A DNA stretch of 64,000 bases from Cryptomeria japonica (lineage: Eukaryota > Streptophyta > Pinopsida > Cupressales > Cupressaceae). The translations under genes and the position numbers were made by a program. The notes below the pieces were generated by a model. The model worked only from the letters and a program-made list of their open reading frames with translations, made no database searches and was not told the origin of the DNA. The stretch spans positions 668,673,852 to 668,737,851 of the forward strand of contig NC_081412.1 in assembly GCF_030272615.1 (NCBI RefSeq). Reading direction: 5' to 3'. Positions 35,510 to 45,559 of this stretch are shown piece by piece (within the stretch, counting starts at the first letter, position 1; each line of letters opens with the position of its first letter).

Positions 35510-35690
35510 GTTCTGTGATGAACATATGTTGTCGATTGGATAAGCTGCTGAGAGGATACACTCAAGCAGGTCCTCTAGGGAAGACTAGGATAACAAATAG
35601 GGCAAGGATTGACAATTCTGTGATAGAACATACGTTGCCAATTAGGAAACTACTCAAGAGGATTCACTCAAGCATAGGCCCTAGGATAAG
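35510..35690 (+). repeat. Tandem duplication of ~100 bp in the PMD intron
   Basis: gacagttctgtgatgaacat (35509) and gacaattctgtgatagaaca (35609) start two similar blocks, each containing 'tcactcaagca' or 'acactcaagca' and ccctagg-like text. Confidence 0.6.
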
Positions 35691-35700
35691 ATAGATCAAG

Positions 35701-36063
35701 GCACTTTGTGATGAACAATGAGTACCAAGATATAGTACTTTGTGATGAACAGGGAGAACTAAAATATGAGCAACACTTTGTGATGAACAGTGAGTGCAAA
35801 TGTGAGCAGCACTCTGTGATGAACAGGGAGTGCAAAACACGTAGTACTTTGTGATGAATAGGGAGTACCACTAGGATAGAAGCAACACTTTGTGATGAAC
35901 AGTGAGTGTCACTAGGATAGAAGCAACACTTTGTGATGAACAGTGAGTGTCACTAGGATAGATAGCAACACTTTGTGATGAACAGTGAGTGTCACTAGGA
36001 TAGAATGCCATATGCACTTAGATAAAAAGTAGCATTTTGTGATGAACAGTGAATGCCACTATG
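35701..36063 (+). repeat. Minisatellite, ~9 units of 35-45 bp, in the PMD intron
   Basis: Each unit carries actttgtgatgaacagtgag or a close variant; the central units add tgtcactaggatagaagcaac. The array fills the 3' half of the 750-bp intron and stops about 30 bases before the acceptor. Confidence 0.85.
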
Positions 36064-36762
36064 ACTGACATGATTGATTTGCTTGACTGCAGGAGTATTT
36101 GCCTATGCTAGAGTCATGGGAGAGATTCCCATTGACATAGAGATTGCAACCTGAGCTGACCTTCGAGGACCACGCGGCTATTGAGGCTATGGGTCTGAGA
36201 CATATTCTGTATGTGCCTGAGTTTTGGGTGAACATGGGACTGCTGACTGCACTGGTGGAGAGGTGGCACTCTGAGACTTGTACTTTTCATTTGTCGATGG
36301 GTGAGATGACAGTCACCCTAGAGGATGTATACAGGATTATGCGGATACCAATTGATGGGGAGCTGATTCCGTATGATCGAGACGGAGACAGGGATGCCCT
36401 TAGATGAGTGTTCTAGGATCCGGGACTGGAGATGAGGGTGGGACATGTGGCATGGGATACCATGACATGGACAGGATTAGCACTACTAATAGTGTTGGCA
36501 GGAGTTATCAGTGGGTTCCTCCATCCGGATAGGGTGACATGAGGGGTGGTTGTAAAGGACACAGGGGCCAGGAGAGATGATCTTGGGGCGGGTCCTTCTA
36601 GGGCTCAAACTCTGTCGAGGCCAGCTGGCTTTGAGGGAGGGAGTTCATCATAGCCGTAGAGGGCTCCCTATGTATCAGTATTGTATCATTTTTGTATGAT
36701 GATGTAGACACCTGTGGGTGATTGTAGCCATATGATTTTGACATCATTGTATCATGACACTT

Positions 36763-36782
36763 TATATATATATATATATATG
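36763..36782. repeat. (TA)n microsatellite
   Basis: Ten TA dinucleotides, 110 bases after the PMD stop codon. Confidence 0.9.
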
Positions 36783-38100
36783 AGATGATTCATCTTTGCG
36801 GCAGCTATATGCATGTGTACCTATGTGATGTATGTTCTTATGTGATGCTTATGATATGGATGCAAATATGTATATGATGCAATGCAATATTTTTTTCTTT
36901 TATGTTTTTGCATGTTATGCATGATGCAAATGTGAATGTATGTAATGCAGATGAATATGATAATGCAAATGTAAATTGTGCTAACAGGTGTTGTGTGCAG
37001 GATGTGATGCAGTTGTGATATCTATATTTATGTATGAAATGCTTATATGTGGTAATGCAGGTGCAACTACATGAAATGCAAATGTTTTTGGCGTGTCATT
37101 ATACTCAGTCATGTGATAGCAGGCTATGCGGACTCGAGAAGGATGATGGAAGTCAATCAAGAAAGGGGGATGAAAGATAGAAGATATGAAAGTGAAAGAG
37201 CTTCTTGTGTGTTATCATCATTGAGCTTTATTATGGCAAGTAGGTTATGACAATCGAGGCATATGTTTGACCCAGAAAGTCATTGTACCTGTTTGCATGG
37301 AGATAAGACAATCACAAACAAGGAATGCCCCAGTTCATACTAGACTCACAGTGTCCTCATATCCTTGGACAAGTCATAGCATTACTAAGAGACAATCCAC
37401 AGACAACAAATACAAATAGGTGATGATACCCCATCCTCGCCTTTCTAGTCAAAGACATCCTGGAGATAGAATCTCTAGTCAGAGACATCCCGGAAAAGCT
37501 AAAAGACATGTCACCAAAAAAGATGAAACCAAAAGAAAACCAAGACTCGACACCACATCCAATGTAGTCCTCAAGTTTAGTGTCTCTTGTCACTTGTATA
37601 AGTCTTATTTGATTGTGGTCACAATGTTTACTTTCACAAAAATGATAGATAGCACGAAACCATATGTTGTCTGAGTTTGTTGAAAGATTTGATTTGTTGA
37701 AGCCCATTGTTGCTGCTGTCTCATCTGAAACTGACTGAATCCATGAAACTGATACTTTATTGCGGAGAAGACGGAACTTTATTGCGGATTGGCAATGCAA
37801 GATGTTGCTTTATTGCGGATTGTGCACGGATAGACTGAAGGAAGCTGGAAGAAACTGTACTCCTCGAAACATGTGATGTTCTTAGTTCCACACCCATCAC
37901 TAGACGTAGGATTTGCCTTAGCCACAGATAGGATCTAATTTTATTATGGATGGAAAGGGAGGTGAAAAGGGAGGTTTATTATGAATGGCTAACCAATCTT
38001 GGGTAGACCAATAACAAGCCATGATGGGAATGTGTAAGTTTATTATGAACGAATAGGTTGTGAGTGTGTGCAAAGTGAAGGATGAAAGTGAATCCTGAAG
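36783..38100 (-). mobile_element. 3' untranslated region of element A
   Basis: Between the PMD copy and the pol tail. Sequence is rich in atgcaaatg/atgatg words, like 57300-57800 in element C. Near 38107-38280 four ttttcacc motifs (cccagttttcacc, gtggttttcacc, ccaggttttcacc) are interspersed with ggcgcc or ggcgct. No protein domain. Confidence 0.5.
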
Positions 38101-38363
38101 GAGGGAGGAGCAATGTCTCTACGCATGGCGCTAGTGACCCAGTTTTCACCATGGTACTTGCCCAGGGCGCCACCGAAGTGGTTTTCACCGTTGGACGAAA
38201 TTATTTCTCTTTACTTTTTTTTTATTTTTCAATGTTTTTTGTGTCACAAGGCGCCTGTTTGCCAGGTTTTCACCAAGTAACGATTTTTTTTGTTTTATAA
38301 TTTTTTTTGTATTTTTCAATTTTTTTATTTTTTTGTATTTTTGAATTAGGATATTCCAAAGAG

Positions 38364-38640
38364 CTATGTGTAGAACCTGCGAAGGTGCATGTTGTTGATA
38401 GGATCCTCCAAAGGTTCACCTTCTGTAGTTGAGAGCTGATATGCCCCAGATCCATATGCTACTGTAATGATGTAAGGACCAAGCCAGTTTGGTTCGAACT
38501 TGCCCTTCTTCTCTCTGTCTTGCTAATTTTTAGGATTTTCTCTGAGAACTAAGTCACCCACCTCAAATGTATGAGATTTAACCTTGTGATTGTAACTGCA
38601 TTGTTCCTTGATTGAATGATGTGTAGCTTGAGTGACTGTC
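38364..38640 (-). pseudogene. Integrase C-terminal (GPY/F) module of element A
   Basis: Minus-strand YNHKVKSHTFEVGDLVLREN, a nonsense codon (38525-38523), then GKFEPNWLGPYIITVAYGSG and AYQL, ending at stop 38366-38364. This is the GPY/F module at the end of Ty3-type integrase. The zinc-binding and catalytic core of integrase are absent upstream; the module is fused in frame to the linker region. Confidence 0.85.
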
Positions 38641-39545
38641 TTCCTTGATGAAGGAACTGAGATAGAATTACTAGTGCGTGGACTACATAGGCCCATATGT
38701 GTGTCACCTAAAGAAGTTTGGGCATCCTTGATAACAAAGTCCTTCAAGGAAGCTCCATTAAAGTTCCATGATGTATCGCCAAAAGGAAAAGGATGTGCGG
38801 AACAAGTGGATGAGTTATGAAGGCTTATGACTGTGAAAAGAAGTGAAAGTAGGATAGCATGATGGAGACTTAGGATCAACAAGTATGCTTTTTGACTTGA
38901 AATTTTAGAACTTTTGCCCCCAGTTATTTTGATATTAGGGGAGATCAACTCTTGTTCTTTTTGATTGATAGGATTTTTATCCTTGACTTTGATTTTTGCA
39001 GAGTCCAATAGCTTTTGATTTTGATTTGGACTAAAGGACTTCTCTTTATTTTTGACTTTAAGATTTTTCTTTTCAAAGCTTGATTTTTGATCCCCAATGA
39101 GTAAGGGCTTTTGTAATTCTTGTTGATCCAAGTCTGGAAGTGGAGTGGAAATGGAATGAGTGGATGATATGGTAAGGCTATGTGAGCTCTCAAGAGGCCT
39201 GGTGATATGCTCAATAGATTCTTTGTTGGAACCACTCTTAGGACTATTGATATCAAGAGTTGCTTGCACTACTAGAGGAGATTTGCATTCAGACTTAGTA
39301 GCCACAACACTAGGTGGTTCACACCCAATTCCTTGATATTGCAAATTGTTTGTAGATTATTCATGTTGACTGAATGTGTTAGGAGATAGTGGGAGTTGCT
39401 CAACATGAAATATATACTCACCACATCCCATGTCTTTAAACTTGAAATTTTCTTTGATCTCTGCTTGTTTTGATGTAAAAGCTTTCAAGGATTCTGGATC
39501 CACATATGTTGATGAAGGAATAGCTTCTCGATTGATTGGGATTGT
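38641..39545 (-). pseudogene. Linker region between protease and integrase tail of A, unknown
   Basis: About 300 codons in the gag-pro frame replace reverse transcriptase, RNase H and the integrase core. Composition is Ser/Lys/Asn/Gln-rich, with a strongly hydrophobic stretch at 38888-38826 (YLLILSLHHAILLSLLFTVI) that could cross a membrane. A second part carries VIKDAQTSLGDTH. No domain recognised. Two nonsense codons (39551-39549 and about 39357) interrupt the frame, but no frameshift does. Confidence 0.55.
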
Positions 39546-39925
39546 TATTTATGACCGAGGTTGCAGATTGTTGCAATATATGAATGGATTTGGATCCGCT
39601 TTGACGGTCACTTCAACTCCATTATGTGGAAACTTGATACATCGATGATATGTAGATGGTACTGCGCTCATCTCATGAATCCAAGGACATCCTAGCAATA
39701 TGTTGTATGTGAGATCCAGGTCTAGGACTTGACAAACCACATCCTTTGTAACTGGCCCAACTCTGAGAGGTAAGGTGACTGTACCCTTGGATGAACTCTC
39801 TTCATCATCATATGCTTTGATAGTTATTTTGTTTGTAGAATTCACAGCTTTGTCAGAATATCCCAATTGTTTAATTGTGCTCAATGTACAAATGTTTAGA
39901 CCAGCTCCTCCATCTATCAGGACTC
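39546..39925 (-). pseudogene. Retropepsin of element A
   Basis: In the same frame as gag, after two TGA codons near 39935-39925: LIDGGAGLNICTL (active-site Asp-Gly-Gly), then VTLPLRVGPVTKDVVCQVLD and YNILLGCPWIHEM, the paired strand with the conserved hydrophobic-hydrophobic-Gly, and RCIKFPHNG. Order and length fit a Ty3 protease. It would process gag and pol products inside the particle. Confidence 0.8.
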
Positions 39926-39932
39926 ATTTTAT

Positions 39933-42470
39933 TCAATGTTTATGTATGAAGGCTTCGATGTGTAAAGGTGCATTATGTGGCTGACTTACGGAGGCGTCAT
40001 CGACTTCTGTGAATGTAAGGGAGTGTGGAATGGAAAGGTATCCCACCATGGCTTGAAACTGGTCCACATTTAGATCAGTAGGAACGACAGTGTCTCTCAA
40101 GATTTTGTCAAGAATATCTTTATGTGCAGGGGATATGCGTAATAGCTCAAGGATGGATATGAGTGCGGGTGTCTTCCCTAACTGTTCTACAAGGTCATAC
40201 TCAGGTTTGGTTGATGAGGAAGTGGTGTTTTTGGTTGGAGCACCTTGCAAAGTGAATTTACCTTGACGGGTTGTAACATGACATTCAGAGGTAGGTTCGG
40301 AAGAAGATCCAACACCTTTTAGGACAATCTTGGGTCTTCGGGTAGAATTCTCAGGGTTTCTGTCCTTGATGATAATGGTAGAGACGTAATTGTCCATTGA
40401 AATGTGATTGATAGTTGAATCATAGTTGTAGGTTGCTCTGGTATAGTTGGTTTGGTCATCTATGGCTTTAGCTTTTCCCTTGTCATGCTTTGGGAATGGT
40501 TCCTTAAACATCTCATGTTCTTGATTGGATGAGGGTCCCTCAATCTCAATGTCACCTCTATCAATGAGATCTTGTATGATGTTCTTCAGTCGATGGCAAT
40601 TTCCTGTCTTATGACCCTTGCTCTTATGAAATTCACAATATTCATCATCATTCCACCAATTTGGTTTAACCTTTGGTTCATATGGAGGAAAATCTGGAAC
40701 TGTGATTACCTTGTTTGCCACTAGCTTCTTGAAGACTGACTCAAGTGGTTCTCCCAATGGAGTGTACTTCCTCCGTGATTTAGAAGTTGTTTGAGTATTC
40801 ACCTGATTTGATCCAGAAAAAATGAATTTGGGTCGCACTGTGTTGGCATCAACAACACCATCATTGACTATGTTCTTGTTTTTATTCCAAAATCTTGGCT
40901 TGTCTTTTCCTTTAAAGTCATCTTTGTTTTCCTTGAATATCTTAATGACTCCTTGTTCAATTAGGACATTCTTTGTTGCTAAGCCTTTTTCAATGATGTC
41001 CTTGAAGGTGGACAAACAAGCTTTCCTTAGATCATAGCCAATGTCTTTGTTAACATTCTGGGTGAACATTTCTACCATTTGTTTTTGTGGAATTTCACAA
41101 GAGCATCTGCTGGCTAGATTTCTCCATCTTTGTAAAAATGATGCAAAAGACTCTCCCTCTTTTTGCTTGTTGTTGCACAAAGTGGTGACTGATATGTTTG
41201 TCTCTATGTTGTAGGAGAAATGTTGAATAAATGCCTTTGCTAAGTCACCCCATGACTTAATTCTAGGTGGAAGTTGGGAGAACCATTCCATAGCTTGATC
41301 ACCTAGGCTTTGTGGGAATAATCTCATCAAATATGTCTCTTCTGCTGCTATCTCAATGCAAGCTATGAAAAACTATCTTATGTGTGCCTTAGGATCCCCT
41401 TTTCCTCTATACTTATCAAATTTAGGTGTCACAAAGTGTGTAGGAAAAGGAGGCATTGGAATGCTCTTGTCAAATGGATAAGGACATATGTCTCTCATTG
41501 TGTATGTTGGCTTCAGTGTATTTATGTCCTCCATTTTCTTTTGTAAGTCCCTGACTTGTTGCTCCAAATTGCTCTTAGGTGGAGATCAACTTCTTGGACC
41601 ATACCCTATGCTTGAGGCACCAATTGGAGGAGGAGCATGTTGCATACATGGATGATATTGATCATACACATGTTCATATGGAGGAGGTCTATAGTGATGC
41701 TACATATATGGACCACTTGGTATAGATTCCTGTTGAGGACCACAATATCTATTTTGTCCATGTATACCATACTCTACAGGCATGTCATGTTCTAATGTAT
41801 TGCCCCCAAATTTGACACGGGGTTTCCTTGTGTCCAAAATTTGAGCATGCCTTTGAATATCCAATTGCTTTGGTGGTTGATCCTTAGCGTTGATATGTGA
41901 TTGAGCATATTTCTCTGCATAAGACTTCCATAATGGTCTGCGAAGGTGAGTATCATATGCTTGACCATGTGTGTATGGGACCTCTAGTTTTTGAAACAAA
42001 GATGATGGTGATTCAGGTACCATATGTGGTCCTCTATTGCCTCCACTATTAGGCCTTCTTTGATCCATGTTGGAGTGAGTTTGTTGCAAAGGTCGATTTT
42101 CCATTATTTACGACATGTCAAAATCATGAGGTATCTTGGCTCCACTTTGTGCCATCATTTGTAAGAAGTATTGTCTATCCCTCCTCATTATTTCCTCAAC
42201 CAATCGATTGAAACGGGGATCCATAATGGATTCTTCCACATCTGCTGAATGTACTGAAAAGTTGTCCATATCATCATTGTGTGTATCATTGTTGTTTGTA
42301 GTGTCCATGTTCTCAACATTTGGAATGTTTCTATAGGCATCCATGTCAGGTAATGTAGTATGATCAGAATTGAAAAAGATATCATTGTCATACTCATAAG
42401 AACTCATGTTTACAGACTCTTGAGCCTCTTTAGTTTCTCTCCTAGATTTTTGAAGACGGGTTTCAACCAT
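39933..42470 (-). pseudogene. gag of element A
   Basis: One frame from ATG 42470 holds an acidic N-terminus, a Pro/Gln-rich section, YPFDKSIPMPPFP, KGDPKAHIR, then the capsid core LFPQSLGDQAMEWFSQLPP, SWGDLAKAFIQHF and ESFASFLQRWRNLA. Next comes a variant zinc knuckle CEFHKSKGHKTGNC (CX2HX4HX4C) near 40650, then a long Ser/Thr-rich tail. Four in-frame stops (42110-42108, 41702-41700, about 41590, 41375-41373) break it, and a fifth ends it at 39933. All pieces share one frame, so decay is by nonsense substitution only. The capsid pattern and knuckle place it in the Tat group of Ty3 elements. Confidence 0.9.
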
Positions 42471-42499
42471 GAACTAGGTATTGACCGAGATGTGTGAGA

Positions 42500-44744
42500 C
42501 TAGATGAAAATGGAATAAGTATGGAAGATCAAGGGTTGGATGGAATGTAAATGAATCTGAGGTGTACTTGCAATGTCCAAAGTGTAAGACCAAGTATGTA
42601 TGTAGTAGAGTAGTTGTGACTTCCAAAGAGAGGATAGTTTCTCTTGATGAGGTAAGTTGACCTTGACTCTAAGTAAGACCAAATGAGACCCAAAGGTGAT
42701 AGACCTTGATGAGGGACTTAGCAAAATGTTGTTGTATGTAGTGTGTTGACAAAGTATGATGAGGACAAGCAAGTGACCTTTTGACTCAAGTTTAGACAAA
42801 TGTGAATGTAATGTAAGATGTAAAGCAATGATGGACTGTGTGAGACCCAAAGACAAGTTGAATGCTAAATGAAACTTGGAGAAACAACCTAGGAAGCTCA
42901 AGAATTCCGAAACTGACTGTGTTTTTTTGCTGGACTGTAACAATTTTTGTTTTTTTTTCAATTTTGATCATAGATGCGCCTATATACTGCACAAACGCGA
43001 TTTCCTGACACAAACGTGATTCTGTTTAACACAGACGCGTTTCTGAGATTTTTATAAAGTGCACTGTTGATTCTGGGGACATAGACGTGTTTTTGCCCTT
43101 CACAGACGCGGTTATACAACACAGACGTTATTATGTCAGACACAGACGTGTTTATGCAAAATTTGTGCAATTTTTTTCAATCTGTGAAGTCATTTTGTTG
43201 TGACCAAATCTGACTGTTTGACTATTTTTCATGACAAGAGGACACAATGTTGATGTAGACCCAATGTTTGCAAGTGTCTAGACTCCAAAATGACTCCAAT
43301 AAAAAGTGTGTTGTTTGATGTAAAAATGTTTTGCATACACTTGAAGATACAAAAGGCACAATGTTTTGTTGTTTGGTCTTGAATGTTTTGAATGTTTAAA
43401 ATAAGTCAAGCACAATTCTTATCGTTGGCCAAGACAATAGTTGTTGATCCCACATGGGGTTTTACCCCTAAGGCTACACTATTCAGAGCGGATACTTAGA
43501 TGCTTGACCTCACTGGCTCCACCCTGGGCACTCACTTCTCAGGTCAGCCAAGCATCAGTCCCCATGAAAACTCCCCGTGGTGAACTTTGTATCTCTACTA
43601 AGAACCGTATGTGTGTGTGCCACTACCAGAGGTCCGACCTCCTACCCCAACAACTAGAAGGATTTGGGCTTCTAAAACAAAAAGGTGCTAGTAAGGGCAT
43701 CCGCTCGTGTGGCCATACATGCGGCACTTTCAACTCTGTAAATACAGAAGGCTCCCAGCCGGTAGGGGTTACGCCCTACAACTGATCAAATAAATTTGTT
43801 CAAACGGGTTTATGGGGAGACAGAGTGTCGGTATGAACTAATCAGCACACGTTATCCATAGTTTTCACCATGAATATAGTTGTTTATAGTGGTTCAAAAG
43901 AGGTGGGTTTTCCTCACTACCACTTGGGTCGTTCTCTTCTCACTAGTAGTCCTAATGACCACATGGGAAGATAGGCCCTCTAAAGATTAAACAAAAAGAG
44001 CCTATTGCTCAAGACACAAAAGACAATGATTCAATTTTAGTGCACCAATTGAAGTGTTTGCTAGTCTATGAAAACAAGGCACATAATAAAAATCCAAAAA
44101 CCCTTGCCAATGACCTGCAACAAAGAGTTGTTAGTAGTTTGGATTGTTTCAAATAATCACCCCTTCCTGCAAGCACACAAGTTAGGTAAATTTTAAATCC
44201 AAAAGACTTTGTGAAAATAGGGGCCTTCAACAAAAATGATTTTGCTTTCAAGACAAGCTGCACCAATTTCGTTAGCTAGATCTGAAAATGTTAGCTCAAA
44301 ATAAACCAGATCTGAAACCTTAAATGCAAAACTCAAAACCAAATCAATAAACCCCCAAAAAATTTGAAACCGATGTGCACAGACACGGTTACCTTCGACA
44401 CAGACGTGACTTAATGACGCAGATGCGGTTATGTGAGACACAGACGCTGCTCCAAAACCCAGACATGACTTCTGGACACAGACATGTCTAAAAACACCGC
44501 AGACGCGACTGAGGAACACAAATGCGGTTTCCAAAATCTGCAAAATAAAATGCTGTCGATAACATAGACGTGATTCCAAATGTCGTAGACGTGCCAGAAA
44601 ATCAAAAACGCGATCTGAAAGTACGCAAATGTGAAAATATCAAAATGTTGTCGAAAATGTCAGATCTGCAACTTCAAAACACAAAATCTGCAACAAGGAT
44701 GTTAAATGCAAAAAGGGACAAGAGTCCCATCGGGCGTGCCAAAA
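42500..44744 (-). mobile_element. Leader of element A with two clusters of CACAGACGCG motifs
   Basis: Plus-strand cacagacgcg/cacagacgtg units recur about 8 times in 42980-43150 and about 11 times in 44370-44605. Between them a GC-richer block (43430-43800) holds a 114-codon plus-strand frame that I do not recognise and take as fortuitous. The primer-binding-like site TTTTGGCACGCCCGATGGGA (minus) abuts the LTR at 44744-44725. Confidence 0.65.
44725..44744 (-). other. Candidate primer-binding site of element A
   Basis: Minus-strand TTTTGGCACGCCCGATGGGA immediately after the LTR end ATATACA. It is similar to the TGGCACGCC...GTGGGA sites known in Tat-group elements. Confidence 0.65.
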
Positions 44745-45552
44745 TGTATATGGTGAAAATGGATAACAATAAAAACGATATTGAAAGGCTAAATGAATTC
44801 AACCACAAAACCCTAGCCTAACAACAACAAAGATCCACCATAACATATGAAGATTACCTAAGACAATGCAAATCAAATCAAATCACAAAGATTATACCAT
44901 CACATGTCCAATAGGGTTTGGATCTCCATTCTTCCTATCTCCATTGATCTTGCTTGATATATTTGCTCTCAGATTTTATGTGTGCACAAGAGCTCAACAA
45001 AGAACGGAATGTGGTTGCAAGTATGATCGCATATGTTCAAAAGCATAGTGTAGTCAAGTAGTCAATGGGGGGCTGAATGCATAGATTGATTAGAATGATT
45101 GATTAGGGTTTGATAATGAAGGAAGCATCTCCTTATATAGAAGACACTATATGAAATGGAGGGATAAGATTGAGAGATGTAAAAGGAGGTCGGCTATGAT
45201 TAGAGGGTAGGTAAAATAAACAATAAAATAATGAGAGAGTAGGTAGTGTAGGAATTAAGAGATGAATGACATGTGTCATAAGTAGAAAAAGCTAATGAAT
45301 TAATTAAATAAATAAAGATTTATTTAATTAATAGAAGAAGTGGGATCAATTAAATAAATAAGATATTTATTTAATTTAGGAAAAGGATAATTTAAATAAA
45401 TAAATGTATTTAAATGAGAAATAAGGCTAGAAGAGGATAAATGAATTAATTAAATAAATAAAGATTTATTTAATTAATAGAAGAATTAAGTTTAGATAAT
45501 TAAATAAATAAAATATTTATTTAATTAGACTGGACAATTTTGGGTGTCTACA
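44745..45552 (-). mobile_element. 5' LTR of element A
   Basis: 808 bp, minus strand from TGTAGACACC (45552) to ATATACA (44745), flanked on the right by GGTAC (45553-45557). TATA-like CTATATAAGG (minus) near 45134. Confidence 0.92.
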
Positions 45553-45559
45553 GGTACAA

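Larger units (their letters stand above)
35277..36653 (+). pseudogene. Captured plant mobile domain (PMD) gene, antisense in element A, two exons
   Basis: Exon 1 is 35277-35342: ATG, 22 codons, then donor GTAAGT. Exon 2 is 36093-36653, after acceptor TTGACTGCAG; the frame is kept in phase 0 and ends at TAG 36651-36653. Together they give about 208 codons. Exon 2 has clear PMD text: LRHILYVPEFWVN, GLLTALVERWHSETCTFHL and GEMTVTLEDVYRIMRIPIDG, the conserved start of the aminotransferase-like plant mobile domain. PMD proteins occur in plant genes such as the MAIN/MAIL group and in transposons; antisense frames near the 3' LTR are known in Tat-lineage elements. Five in-frame stops (35310, 36138, 36405, 36414, 36540) are all CGA-to-TGA or CAG-to-TAG in kind, fitting methylation-driven decay. 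The domain appears shorter than in host genes. Confidence 0.8.
34127..45552 (-). mobile_element. Element A: structurally complete Tat-like retrotransposon lacking RT, with antisense PMD gene
   Basis: 11,426 bp, minus strand, target duplication GGTAC. Order: 5' LTR 45552-44745; primer-binding-like site just inside; 2.2-kb leader; gag-protease-linker-integrase tail in one frame 42470-38364; 3' region with an antisense plant-mobile-domain gene 35277-36653; polypurine tract 34951-34938; 3' LTR 34937-34127. It has no reverse transcriptase, RNase H or integrase core, so it would need enzymes from a related element to move. It sits inside the protease of element B. LTR divergence of about 1.7% marks it as the youngest datable insertion here. 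Confidence 0.92.

Noticed and set aside
42500-42961. 153-codon minus-strand frame just before the A gag start
   Set aside because: It sits in the leader in sense orientation but lacks any domain, is Leu/Ser/His-rich and ends right before gag; could be an upstream frame, but there is no positive evidence.
43441-43785. 114-codon plus-strand frame in element A leader
   Set aside because: GC-richer leader sequence with no domain match known to me; the leader is expected to be non-coding, and the opposite strand is the element's sense strand.
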